Below the pieces are notes generated by a model that saw nothing but the letters and a program-made list of their open reading frames with translations, had not been told where the DNA came from and did not search any database. Below, piece by piece: positions 24,310 to 35,229 of a stretch of DNA of 64,000 bases. The stretch comes from Allium sativum (lineage: Eukaryota; Streptophyta; Magnoliopsida; Asparagales; Amaryllidaceae): positions 400,250,192-400,314,191 of the forward strand of contig CM060921.1 of assembly GCA_030737875.1 (NCBI GenBank), written 5' to 3'. Numbering within the stretch: position 1 is the first letter of the stretch; each line of letters opens with the position of its first letter. The position numbers and the translations under genes are program-made.

Positions 24310-25124
24310 AACTTAGCACCCATTTATGTATTGATGGAGAAGTAATGGTATGGCATGGAGTGACAGTGTGGCATACTAAGATGCAATGATCAAGGTTTCT
24401 TGTTGAAAAGCAGAACCTTGTGGTGACGATCAAAGCACAGCTTGAATAAGCAGAGCTTTGTGTATTACGTGACTTCGCGAGCCTCACACACCGGTTGAGT
24501 CTAAAAGGGGCGAAGGGAACGCAGGGAAAGCAACACGTTTCTTTCTAGCTAGAAGTAGTGTCAGGGACCTCCCAGCGCTGATACTTTACTTATGTGGATG
24601 ATGGAATGTGGCGCGCCTCGGATAGGTCCTATAGGACCGGGAAACGTGTGCTTAGGAATTGCCAATCCGCTAAGCTGTATTTGCGGACCGGCCCTGCCAT
24701 TTCCAAGGGTTCTCCGCGGGGAATCCTGAGGCACTAGCTAGAGTGTTTCGAATCGGTAAGGAGCTCCGCTCTAGCCTTGACTCATGATGGAAACCAAAAT
24801 CCAAATACGAACCGACGAATTTGATTGTATTACTAGTACGGAGGCATAGTATATGGTACCTATGCTTCCTAAGATTAATACATTTACTTTGAAATGCTTT
24901 CATATACACTAATAATAATATTAGATGCGTATTTGCCGTATTTAGCATGTTTAATCACCATAAGGTAAAACCCTATCCTCTGGCGTGCGTTGCATTGTGT
25001 GATGGGACTTGGGTCTTATGGTGATTCCATTTTTTCCAAAAAGCATTGCGTTGTTTACGATGTACTTATTTATTTGTTATGACACTTTAAATTATGCACG
25101 GCAATCCATTAGAGTAAACCCGTT

Positions 25125-25136
25125 CCGCGTTAGCGG
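25125..25136 (+). repeat. CCGC-GTTA-GCGG hairpin, 5' LTR of E
   Basis: A 4 bp GC stem with a GTTA loop sits inside the shared phrase GTAAACCCGTTCCGCG, TTAGCGGCGTGG. Copies: 31930-31941 in the 3' LTR of E, and minus-strand versions in B and C. Confidence 0.75.
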
Positions 25137-25185
25137 CGTGGTCTTTGGATTTGCCTTATTCTAATAGTTATTTTAGTTAAGAATT

Positions 25186-25272
25186 CTCACACCAGTCCCA
25201 CGACTGACCCATAGTTTGTTTCACCTTTTTGCAAACTTGGGTGCCCTCTCTTATACACGGGCAGCCAAGTAG
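25186..25272 (+). repeat. Conserved LTR stem-loop block, 5' LTR of E
   Basis: This block contains CAGTCCCACGACTG (a 4 bp stem), then GCAAACTTGGGTGCCC ... CGGGCAGCCAAG. The latter folds as CTTGG/CCAAG plus GCCC/GGGC. It ends 365 bp before the LTR 3' end. The 3' LTR copy is at 31991-32077. Confidence 0.85.
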
Positions 25273-25639
25273 ACAGGTTCATTCTTTGCTTGGAGCTTTT
25301 CTTTGAAGCTGCTTATTTTCTATCTCTTGGATTTGCTTTTGTGGAGAGGTGATGACTTGGAGCTTGAAGACATCTACCCTTTTGTTTTTATGGCATCATT
25401 TCTTTTCTTCTTAGACATCAAACTTATTTCTTTTCCGTAAACTTATTGTAATAGCTTAGATTCTGTGACTGTGGATTTTCTGTGATTGATGACATTATAT
25501 TTTTCTGCTGCTATAATGTTGTTACTCTATGAATTTCCTATGTTATATTGTATCTGTGTTCTGTTTTATTATATTTATGTTATATTCCAAAAATGATTAC
25601 TCCTACTTTCATTCCGTGGAAGTTTGGGGTCATCACAGT

Positions 25640-25651
25640 TGGTATCAGAGC
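25640..25651 (+). promoter_or_regulatory. Primer binding site of element E
   Basis: TGGTATCAGAGC is the initiator tRNA-Met complement used by many plant LTR elements. It starts two bases after the LTR end. Confidence 0.95.
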
Positions 25652-25914
25652 TTTGGTTTACAAAGCGGAATATAACATATCTATAATAATTCGTTTACGT
25701 AGAATCACTATATTCTACGGCGAACAATTCATGAGATACATAATAGCCAGTCACTTTATCGTCATCTTTTCTTTCGTCCTTCGATCTTTTCTATCTCTTA
25801 GAATCACCATTACCGATGTATTTTGACTCTTCCCTTGATCGTGCATTCGAAGAAGATTGTGTTTATTCTTCCTCTTCTATTTTTCTTTTTCCTTTTCGGG
25901 GATGAAAAGTTTTT

Positions 25915-25926
25915 AAGTGGGGGAGA
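25915..25926 (+). promoter_or_regulatory. Polypurine tract of element E
   Basis: AAGTGGGGGAGA lies one base before the 3' LTR start TGTAACG at 25928. The same tract primes B and C, supporting mobilisation by a common enzyme set. Confidence 0.93.
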
Positions 25927-25927
25927 C

Positions 25928-28900
25928 TGTAACGACCCTGAATTTTGGGGCCAATTTAAAATTTATTTTAAGTGATTTTAAATGAGTTTTGATATTTAAA
26001 ATAATCTATTTTAAATAATAAGGATCACAAATTTGGTTCAAATCGAAGTTAGAATGAATAAATTAATTTTAATTATAAAAAGAGCTAGAAATAGCGCGGT
26101 AGTTTGAAAAGTCAAACTTGAACTTTGACTAATCATACAGGATGCAACATTTAACGGATTTAAGTGAAACCAAAAATATTAGAATCTATTTACAAATATC
26201 TTTCCAACGAATTCGAAAAATCGAAATTTCATAGCGGAAATCAAAAGTTATGGCCAATTCAATTTTTAGAAAGGTCGGTGGGTAATTTGCATAGGACAAA
26301 AATGCTACTTTTTGCATACGAAGGAATTTGAACTCGAAACCAGTTCCATTGGTTTCAGAATGACGTTTCTGCATTGAAAAACAGTAAACACTTATATATT
26401 TCGAGTTTCGGAAAATATTTGTTTAAAAATGTATTTTTAATATTAAATATATTCGCCTTGAAAATAGCCATTTTTCAAAAAGTCTCAGAATCGAACGAAA
26501 TTAATTTTGTTGTGATCGTATCGTCATAAGAAAGCCAAAAATATTTTTTCTAGATTTTTCTGAGTCCGTATGTGGTCCCGGTGAATTTGTGCGTACGTTT
26601 GAATTTAAAATAATGATTTATTTTTAAAGCTGAAAAACGGAGGCCAAGATGACAGTTTGGGCTAATGGGACAGGTCCAGATGAGTTCAGAATGGGGGCTA
26701 TTTGGTATAAATGACAGTCGTTGGGCCTGAATCGGAGTTCGGACCAAAACGGGCTTTTTGGGCTAATTAAAGATTAATAAAATAACCCTAATATAATAAT
26801 ATAAAATCCAAAATCACTATTCATCTTCTCAAACCCGTCATTTTCAGCCGCCACAAAATCCATTAAGCTTCAAAAATTCAAACTCAGTTTTCTCCTTCGT
26901 TTCTCAACGGAATTTAGCGTGTGAGTACTCGTTTCGAAGCTCTCGCCGAGCTCTTCGATTTGGTACCAACCTCAGCCATTCTCGTGCCTCGATCCGCCCG
27001 CCCCGTCCCCGCCAAGGTCCGCCGGTCGCAGCCTCCCCTGGGCCCCATGCCGCCGCCGCAGCTCGCCACCTTCTGGCCGTGCGTAGCTCTCTCGTAGCCG
27101 GTCCTTCTCCAACAAACGGCTCGTCGTTTCGTCAACTACAACTCCAGAAAATCGAATTTGAAGTTTTGAACAAATTCTGAAAATAAGGTATGCTTCAGAT
27201 TTTGCGACGCTTTTAAGCGTTGCTGCAGCAGTTGTTAAAAGTCAGAATTATTCAAACATTGATAACTAATGCGTATGAACCCCGAATCTGAAAATTTCAG
27301 ATCCGGCAGGACCATGGCGACGAGTAGGCTTTGCTGAGACTGATTAGGGTGAGAATTTTAATTTTATTTTATTTAATTTATTTTATTATTATTTTTATGA
27401 TTATTAACAGTAGAACCGATACGACATGTTATTTAAACATAGATCTAAACCGATCATAACATATGACGTGAAATCGGAATTGTCTATAATGCTATGTGAT
27501 TAGACCTGAAATTTCAGGTTTAAATCTGAATTATAAATTAATTAAAATTATTTATATGTTCTTTATTTAATTACACCGTGTTGATTTTACTAATGCCCAG
27601 TTATAACATCACCTTGTAATCACCTGGATGCTAGTTATTGGATTTGGATTTGTGGTTATGTTTGGATGTGTGGTCATGCGATGTGATGAAAATTTACAAT
27701 TTATTTGATGCAAATAAATTAAGAATGCTACTTGTGATGAATGCTACTTGTGATGAGATTTATATTCTCTTCTTATGTAAAATTGAAATGGGAAAAAGTA
27801 ACATTATTTTGATATTAATAATAAGTAACTTACATTGTTGAGAGATTAACATCATTTTTGATGTTAATAAGAAGCATTTGCAATGCATGAAGATTAACAT
27901 TTTTTTTTAAAATGTTAGTAAAAAGTAAAGTTCACCACATATGTAAATCAACATTTGTAATGTTAACGTTATAAAACTCACCACTTATGTAAATAAACAT
28001 TTTTAATATTAATATTATAAAAATTACAAAGTGGGAATTTGCGGGGCTTTACAATTTTGGTGTTAATAATAAGAAATTTTCAATGCATGAAAAATTAACA
28101 TTTTTAATGTTAATTAAATAGTAATTTTACCGCAAGTGTACATTAACATTTTTTTTTATGATTAATATAGAAAGAAATCAAACGTAGGATGAAATTAACA
28201 TTCTTAATGTTAATATTATAAAAATTCAACCGTATGTACATTAACATTCTTAATGTTAATATTATAAAAATTCAACCGTATGTACATTAACATTTTTAAT
28301 GTTAATATTATAAAAATTCAACCATATGTACATTAACATTTTTAATGTTAATATTTATAAAAATTCAACCGTATGTACATTAACATTTTTAATGTTAATA
28401 TTATAAAAATTCAACCGTATGATGACATTAACATTTTTAATGTTAATATTATAAATTAAATATTGGACATGTAAAATTTCACGTTTTTACTTATGTGAAT
28501 AAAATAAATTATTAGGCATGTAACACATTTTCATTAATGTGAATAAATTGTAATGTGAATAAAATGGTAATTTTAACTGTATGCACAATATGCATTCTTA
28601 TTAATGTAATATATATAAGAATTTACTCCGTAGGTGAAATTTAAATTTTTAGAAATGTAACTAAAGTCTACCTTTTATTTTATGTAAACAAATTGAGAAT
28701 GTGAAATGTAACTAAAGTTTACGTTTTATTTTATTAAGAATGTGATATGTAAATAAAGTTTACATTTTTTTAATGTAATATATTCAAGGACTTCACCGTA
28801 GGAAAAAGATTACATTTTTATCAATGTAATTAAAGTAGGAATTGGTATTAACATTAAATTTACATTTAATTATGTAAAATTAAGGTATGAAATTTGGAAT

Positions 28901-31900
28901 GACATAAATTTACATTTAATTATGTAAAACCAAAGTAGGAATTTGTGTTAACATGAAATTTACATTGAATTATGTAAAATTAAAGTGATGAGAAATTAAC
29001 ATTTTGTTTAATGTTAAATATAAGGAATTTACATGGTATGAGAAAATAACATTATTTTTAAATGTTAATAATAAGAAACTACACCGCATGAGCAATTAAC
29101 ATTATTTTTAATGTTAATTAAATAGTAATTTCACCGCATGTGTAAATTAACATTTTTAATGTTAAAGATAACACCATATGATGTAATTAACATTTTTAAT
29201 GTTAATATAATAAAACTTTAACCGTAGGATGTCATTAATATTTTTAATGTTAATATAAAAGTATTTACAACGTATGATAAATTAACATTTTTGTGTCAAT
29301 GTTAGAAATAAGTATTCACATCGAATGAAAATTAACAATTTTGTTAATGATACAAATAAGAATTTACGTTGTATGAGGAATTAATATTATTTTTGATGCT
29401 GAAAATAAGTAATTTACAATGCATGAAAAATGGACATTTTTAATGTCAATTAAATAGTAATTTTACCGTAGGATGAAATGGACATTTTTAATGTAAATTA
29501 ACTAGAAATTTCAACCGTAGGATTTAGTTAACATTATTTATAATGTTAATATAAAGAAAATTTAACCGTATGATAAAATTAACTTTATTTTTAATGTTAA
29601 TGATGCGTAATTTAAACGTATGATAAGATTAACATTATTTTTAATGTTAAATAAAAAGAATTTACATTGTAGGATGATTAACATTATTTTTAATGTTAAA
29701 GTAAAAGAATTTCACCGTAGAAGGATTTAACATTATTTGTAATGTTTAAATAAAAGAATTTCACCATAGGGTAATTAACATTATTTATAATGTTAGTGTA
29801 TAAGGAATTTGACCGTAAGATGAATTAACATTGTTTTTAATGTTAATATATAGTGAATTCTACCGTAGTATGAATTAACATTATATTTTGTTTATGATAA
29901 AATAAAGGAAATTCAACCGTAGGTTGAATTAACATAATTTTAATGTTAAATTAAAGAGTAACTTAACCGTAGGATTGAGCTACATTATTTTTAATGTAAA
30001 GTAATAAAGCAATTTAACATAGGATGAGATTACATTATTTTTAATGTTAATAAAGGATAATTTAACCATAGGGTTAATATATATTTATTTTTAATGTTAA
30101 TATTAAGAGAATTACTTCGTAGGATAAAATTTACATTATTTTATAATGTTAACATAAAAGAGAATTGACCGTAGGAATGTTACATTTTTTTTATGAAATT
30201 AAGAAGGAATAACACCATAGGGTGAGCTAACATTATTTTTAATGTTAATAAAGGGTAATTTAACCATAGGATAAGTCAACATTATCTTTAATGTTAAAAT
30301 TAAGAAAATATGCATCGTAGGATGAGTTAACATTATTCTAAATGTTAATATAAAAAGTGTATATACCATAGGGAAAAATTTACATTATTTTAATGTTAAA
30401 ATAAAGGAATTCCACCGTAGGATAAGTTTACATTTTATTCAATGTAAATAGGTTAGAATGCGACATGTAAATGCAAGTTTACATTTTATTCAATGTAAAT
30501 AGGTAAGAATGCGACATGTAAATGCAAGTTTACATTTTATTCAATGTAAATGGGTAAGAATGCGACATGTAAATGCAAGTTTACATTTTATTCAATGTAA
30601 ATAGGTAAGAATGCGACATGTAAATGAAAGTTTACATTTTAATTAATGTAAATAAAAATATGATTTTGAGAATGCGTCGTTAAATAAGAAGTTTGACTAT
30701 TTTAAATAATTAAAATAGAATGAATTGTTAATAAAAGTAATTATTAACAAATAAGAAGGATTTTCAAGATATATATATATATATGTATATGCATACGAGG
30801 ATTGTTTGGGAAGTCCGATATATTTTCATCCCAAATTAATCCAGCGGCGTTAAAGATCGAAGTAAGAAGACGACGCATGAAGACCGTAAATCTTCCCTCG
30901 AATGGACAGCGATCGAGACCTTGAATTGACTTGCTACCAATTCATGGGTCAAGGTCATTGCCCAGACGTACGTGTTGGTTTCACGGATTTGACTTTCGTT
31001 CAGACCTAGAGCATAAGTTTAAATGGATGGTGTGTCTGACATCGTACTTCGTTATATATCATATTATTGATTTTCTGTTAATATATAAATATTGGTGGTG
31101 GAGAATTTATTCTCTACTTAACACCCATTTATGTATTGATGGAGAAGCAATGGTATGGCATGGAGTGACAGTGTGGCATACTAAGATGCAATGATCAAGG
31201 TTTCTTGTTGAAAAGCAGAACCTTGTGGTGACGATCAAAGCACAGCTTGAATAAGCAGAGCTTTGTGTATTACGTGACTTCGCGAGCCTCACACACCTGT
31301 TGAGTCTAAAACGGGCGAAGGGAACGCAGGGAAAGCAGCACGTTTCTTTCTAGCTAGAAGTAGTGTCAGGGACCTCCCAGCGCTGATACTTTACTTATGT
31401 GGATGATGGAATGTGGCGCGCCTCGGATAGGTCCTATAGGACGAGGAAACGTGTGCTTAGGAATTGCCAATCCGCTAAGCTGTATTTGCGGACCGGCCCT
31501 GCCATTTCCAAGGGTTCTCCGCGGGGAGTCCTGAGGCACTAGCTAGAGTGTTTCGAATTGGTAAGGAGCTCCGCTCTAGCCTTGACTCATGATGGAAACC
31601 AAAATCCAAATACGAACCGACGAATTTGATTGTATTACTAGTACGGAGGCATAGTATATGGTACCTATGCTTCCTAAGATTAATACATTTACTTTGAAAT
31701 GCTTTCATATACACTAATAATAATATTAGATGCGTATTTGCCGTATTTAGCATGTTTAATCACCATAAGGTAAAACCCTATCCTCTGGTGTGCGTTGCAT
31801 TGTGTGATGGGACTTGGGTCTTATTGTTATTCCATTTTTTCCAAAAAGCATTGCGTTGTTTACGATGTACTTATTTATTTGTTATGACACTTTAAATTAT

Positions 31901-32442
31901 GCACGGCAATCCATTAGAGTAAACCCGTTCCGCGTTAGCGGCGTGGTCTTTGGATTTGCCTTATTCTAATAGTTATTTTAGTTAAGAATTCTCACACCAG
32001 TCCCACGACTGACCCATAGTTTGTTTCACCTTTTTGCAAACTTGGGTGCCCTCTCTTATACACGGGCAGCCAAGTAGACAGGTTCATTCTTTGCTTGGAG
32101 CTTTTCTTTGAAGCTGCTTATTTTCTATCTCTTGGATTTGCTTTTGTGGAGAGGTGATGACTTGGAGCTTGAAGACATCTACCCTTTTGTTTTTATGGCA
32201 TCTTTTCTTTTCTTCTTAGACATCAAATTTATTTCTTTTCTGCAAACTTGTTGTAATAGCTTAGATTCTGTGACTATGGATTTTCTGTGATTGATGACAT
32301 TATATTTTTCCGCTGCTATAATGTTGTTACTCTATGAATTTCCTATGTTATATTGTATCTGTGTTCTGTTTTATTATATTTATGTTATATTCCAAAAATG
32401 ATTACTCCTACTTTCATTCCGTGGAAGTTTGGGGTCATCACA
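25928..32442 (+). repeat. 3' LTR of element E
   Basis: This LTR repeats the 5' LTR with an offset of about 6789-6805 bp. TATA is at 26800-26807, the palindromic array about 27838-30655, HP1 31101-31114, CCGC hairpin 31930-31941 and stem-loop block 31991-32077. TTCCGCTG at 32308-32315, 127 bp from the end, is intact here and altered to TTCTGCTG in the 5' copy. Differences are scattered substitutions plus small indels, including a longer AT run near 30772-30785. Confidence 0.95.
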
Positions 32443-32447
32443 GTGCG

Positions 32448-33803
32448 GTTGCGATAAGAAAGAGACCGGGATGGAAACAGGAAGAATAAGGCGTGAGGAA
32501 GAGAAGCGAGAAGGGACCAAAGTCACCAAACTATTGTATAAAATCTGCTTTATATTTTCTTATTTGATGCAGCTTTTCTTCCCATCATTTAACATACGAA
32601 ATAAAGAATTGGGAAACAAAAGTGACGCAATGACCTTAGGAAGAATAAAGCGGTTCGTTTTTGGGAAGTGAACTGACCATTGAGAAAGGGCCCATCTATT
32701 TACACCCTTGTATTTGCTCTTCCCACCCCAATAATTTAAAAAGAAAAATCACCCCCCATTTTTTACTCTTCCCACCCCGTTTTTACCCAAATTACCCATG
32801 TTTTCTTCATCAAATAAAAATTTACTTATCACATCTGCCCTGAGATTGTATCTTTTGTATGTAGCTAAACCATCAAAATTTCCCCAGTAATTGTCGAATG
32901 GATGTATCTTTTGTATTACTCTCTTAGTAATTGCTAAAAGTGTATAATTGGTATCTAAAAATCTTAATTGATGTATCTTTTGTATGTATGAAACTCAGAT
33001 GAGTTACAATTGGTGAATGGATTTATTTTTTAATGGAAGATGAAGGGTATAATTGGTATTGAATTTTTTAAAAAATTATAGGGGTGTGAAGAGCAATTAC
33101 CGGGGTGGAAATAGACGGAGCCATTGAGAAAACAAACGTTTAGATTTTAAATTTCAAAATATACGAAACACTGTGTTAAGGAAATGAAAACAATTGGGTA
33201 GAAAACAAAGTGCACCAAAACAAAAAGGAAACCAACATTCTACGTTTGAGAAGAAACTGACCGACCAAAAATAAAATAAACAGCAAATGGATGGATTAAC
33301 AATTTATACGGGAACGAACGGTTAATATATATTTGACAAACGATTTTTAAAATTATAACGAACCATTTAATTTGAAAAGAACGAACGGTTTGAAATATCA
33401 AGAGAAAACAAATCCAAAATAGAAATCAAACGATGTTTGCGACAACGACAATTAATACAAATAGTTGATCAACAAAAGAAATAATTGAAAATAAGAAAAA
33501 TATACCATTTTATAAAAATCGAGTAAAATTATATAATAACACGAGTTTAATATTTGAATTAAAATCCTTACACAATAAAATTAAATAAATAAAATATGGA
33601 AAACATAATTGCTTCTATTATTAAATTACATTCAAATTAAAATCAAATTCATTTGTTATATAAAAACCAAAATAAATTTAGTTCTATATAAAAATCAAAA
33701 TAATTATCTCAACAAAATTCAAATAAATTGGGTTTTAACAAATAAAATAAAACAAAAATCAAAATTTTATTAAATAATTTAAATAAAAATGTTGGTCGTT
33801 ACA
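32448..33803 (-). repeat. D, right segment (LTR 5' part and promoter)
   Basis: On the minus strand this is the U3 of D. A TATA-like TATAAAGC lies at 32547-32554, about 805 bp from the LTR start once the MITE is removed. The leader then runs left for about 106 bp to the E insertion point. Contents are otherwise AT-rich with no gene; short frames here are noise. Confidence 0.6.
32688..33122. mobile_element. MITE with 9 bp target duplication, MULE-like
   Basis: The 435 bp element has inverted termini of about 50 bp: GGGCCCATCTATTTACACCC on the left pairs with GGCTCCGTCTATTTCCACCC read inward from the right, followed on both sides by TTGCTCTTC, ACACCCC-like sequence. ATTGAGAAA flanks it at 32679-32687 and 33123-33131. 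Nine bases suggest a Mutator-like origin. The interior repeats ATGTATCTTTTGTATG and has no coding capacity. It sits in the U3 of D, upstream of D's TATA box. Confidence 0.85.
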
Positions 33804-33808
33804 GAGAT

Positions 33809-35229
33809 GAAATGCAGAAGTAGTTAAAATTTCGCTTAAAAAGTTTGGAATTTATAATAGTCCAATATTCATGCATATTCGTGAAAGGTTGCGATGAAAA
33901 GACACTTCTTTTTAGATTTTATTTTTTGAAAAACCTAGCTAGTATGTCGACATAGTTAAATGGATATGTTGACATATCCCTGTATAGTTTGAAAATTATT
34001 TTATTTTAACTTATTTTAAAAATACGTTGCTTCCTATAATAATTTAAGACTTTGTAAATTCATTTAAATGTAGTTTATGCATATTTTAGCCATAAAAAAT
34101 AATTTTGAAATATATATAATATTAACTATAATGTAAACAATATATATAACTATTTAAAACAAGTATAAGGAAATTGCCAAAATCTTAAGCATATAAGAAA
34201 GTGTAAGATTAAAATATAAAATGTTAAAAACCAAAAAGGTGTTTTGAAAAATACTATTTTGAAAACAAGACCTCTTTGAAAATCATTCAAAAAATCAATT
34301 GAAAAAAGTGATTAAGTGGTATAAGAATTTTAATATGTACTTTAGAACTCTAGACCTATATGGAACATCTTAAAATCTTGAATTCTTCAATACTCATGGG
34401 ACTTCTTTATATAACTCTTGAATTGTCTTGATAATCTATATATTGTACAGTCTTTATAATCAGCATATATTTATATCTCTGGTGAATATGCATTAATACT
34501 AGTTGAAATCTCTGAAGGAATAGAAGTGTATAAGGATCGTGTCTAAATATGGGTAAGGTAGTTATTTCAAAACATTTTTAGCGTAAGTAATGAAGATGTC
34601 AGATTGTAGGTGAATTTTCTTAAAGATATGCTAAAGAATGTTATGAAAGAGACCTATGACATAATTATCAAATAACCTTAGAAGATATATCTAAAACATT
34701 ATAAAAAAGAGATCTCTATCGGTTATGTTTAGAATTGATAGCAGATAATGGCCGATGATAAATTTGTAAATAACATTACAAGTATGTTTATCAATAATTT
34801 AAAGATCCTGAATTAGATAAAATCATAATTGACCATCATGAATCTCTTTCTAAATGAGAAATTCAGACTTGTAGTCCATAAACTATAATTATTGAAGAAA
34901 AAATTTTAGTAGAATAAAATGCCTAAGGCATGATAATTCTAGCAATATTTGAATTATTTTAAGTAGTGGAAGTGTTTGAAATGCTTAAGATGAAAGAAGT
35001 TCACATATCATTTAATTTACATTAATGACAACGGGATGCAAGTTTATGAAACAATGTGTGTAATTGTCTAAAGCAGTTAGACAAGTAAAAACAATCGTTT
35101 TTAATGCATTTCAAATGTTGTTTAGAAAATGTCTTCCAAGAGGATTAACCAAAGTAAACATTCAATATGTAATATGTAGTATCGATTACAACTTATTTTT
35201 AACGTTGTAATGAAAATATACATTTATAA
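33809..35229. other. Copia LTR remainder and unassigned AT-rich DNA
   Basis: The first 165 bp should be the rest of the copia LTR broken by D, with a possible end at TTGACA near 33974. From about 34190 to 34500 there is weak similarity to the reverse complement of 63340-63560 (shared phrase CTTGAATTCTT, ATACTCAT). No coding frame is recognised. Confidence 0.45.

Larger units (their letters stand above)
19139..25637 (+). repeat. 5' LTR of element E
   Basis: The LTR starts TGTAACGACCC and ends GGGGTCATCACA. Inferred order: U3 with a shared block around 19400-19470 (ATATCTTTCCAATGAATCCG) and one CGAAATTAATTTTGTTG inverted repeat; TATA at 20011; C-rich leader 20040-20400; palindromic array 21050-23870; HP1 at 24296; CCGC hairpin at 25125; stem-loop block 25186-25272; LTR end. 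Frames of 62-92 residues in it recur in the 3' LTR only because the LTR is duplicated, and none looks like a protein. Confidence 0.93.
25638..25927 (+). other. Entire 290 bp interior of element E
   Basis: The interior begins with GT and the primer site, then has sequence whose first 30 bases resemble the post-primer leaders of B and C (AGCTTTGGTT..., ...TATAACAT). It is AT-rich with no start codon followed by a convincing frame, and ends in the polypurine tract. The 92-residue frame overlapping it (25548-25826) runs out of the LTR and is not a gene. Confidence 0.9.
19139..32442 (+). mobile_element. Element E: two 6.5 kb LTRs around a 290 bp interior
   Basis: E is a complete LTR element with a perfect 5 bp duplication GTGCG (19134-19138, 32443-32447). 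The 5' LTR is 6499 bp and the 3' LTR 6515 bp. Between them lie only a primer site, about 260 bp of noncoding sequence and a polypurine tract. No gag or pol is present, so it must use proteins made elsewhere; B-type chromoviruses share its primer site, polypurine tract, U3 block and the last 1.5 kb of the LTR. By eye the LTRs differ by about 1-2%, so E is the youngest element here. It inserted into the promoter-proximal leader of D. Confidence 0.96.
9201..33803 (-). mobile_element. Element D: 5.1 kb solo LTR split by three insertions
   Basis: Plus-strand TGTAACGACC at 9201 and GGTCGTTACA ending at 33803 are the two ends of one minus-strand gypsy LTR. The five bases outside are GAGAT on both sides (9196-9200 and 33804-33808), a perfect target duplication 24.6 kb apart. 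Removing F, E, the MITE and their duplications leaves about 5070 bp. No primer site, gag or polypurine tract is seen inside, so it is a solo LTR formed by recombination before or after the nested insertions. Its promoter (TATA-like at 32547-32554) would fire leftwards. D is the host of everything between and so predates E, F and the MITE. Confidence 0.88.

Noticed and set aside
24670..24948. A 92-residue frame conserved at 24670-24948 and 31475-31753
   Set aside because: The two copies are the two LTRs of E, so identity reflects recent duplication and not protein selection. No domain is visible. The same applies to the 67-residue pair at 20849 and 27638.
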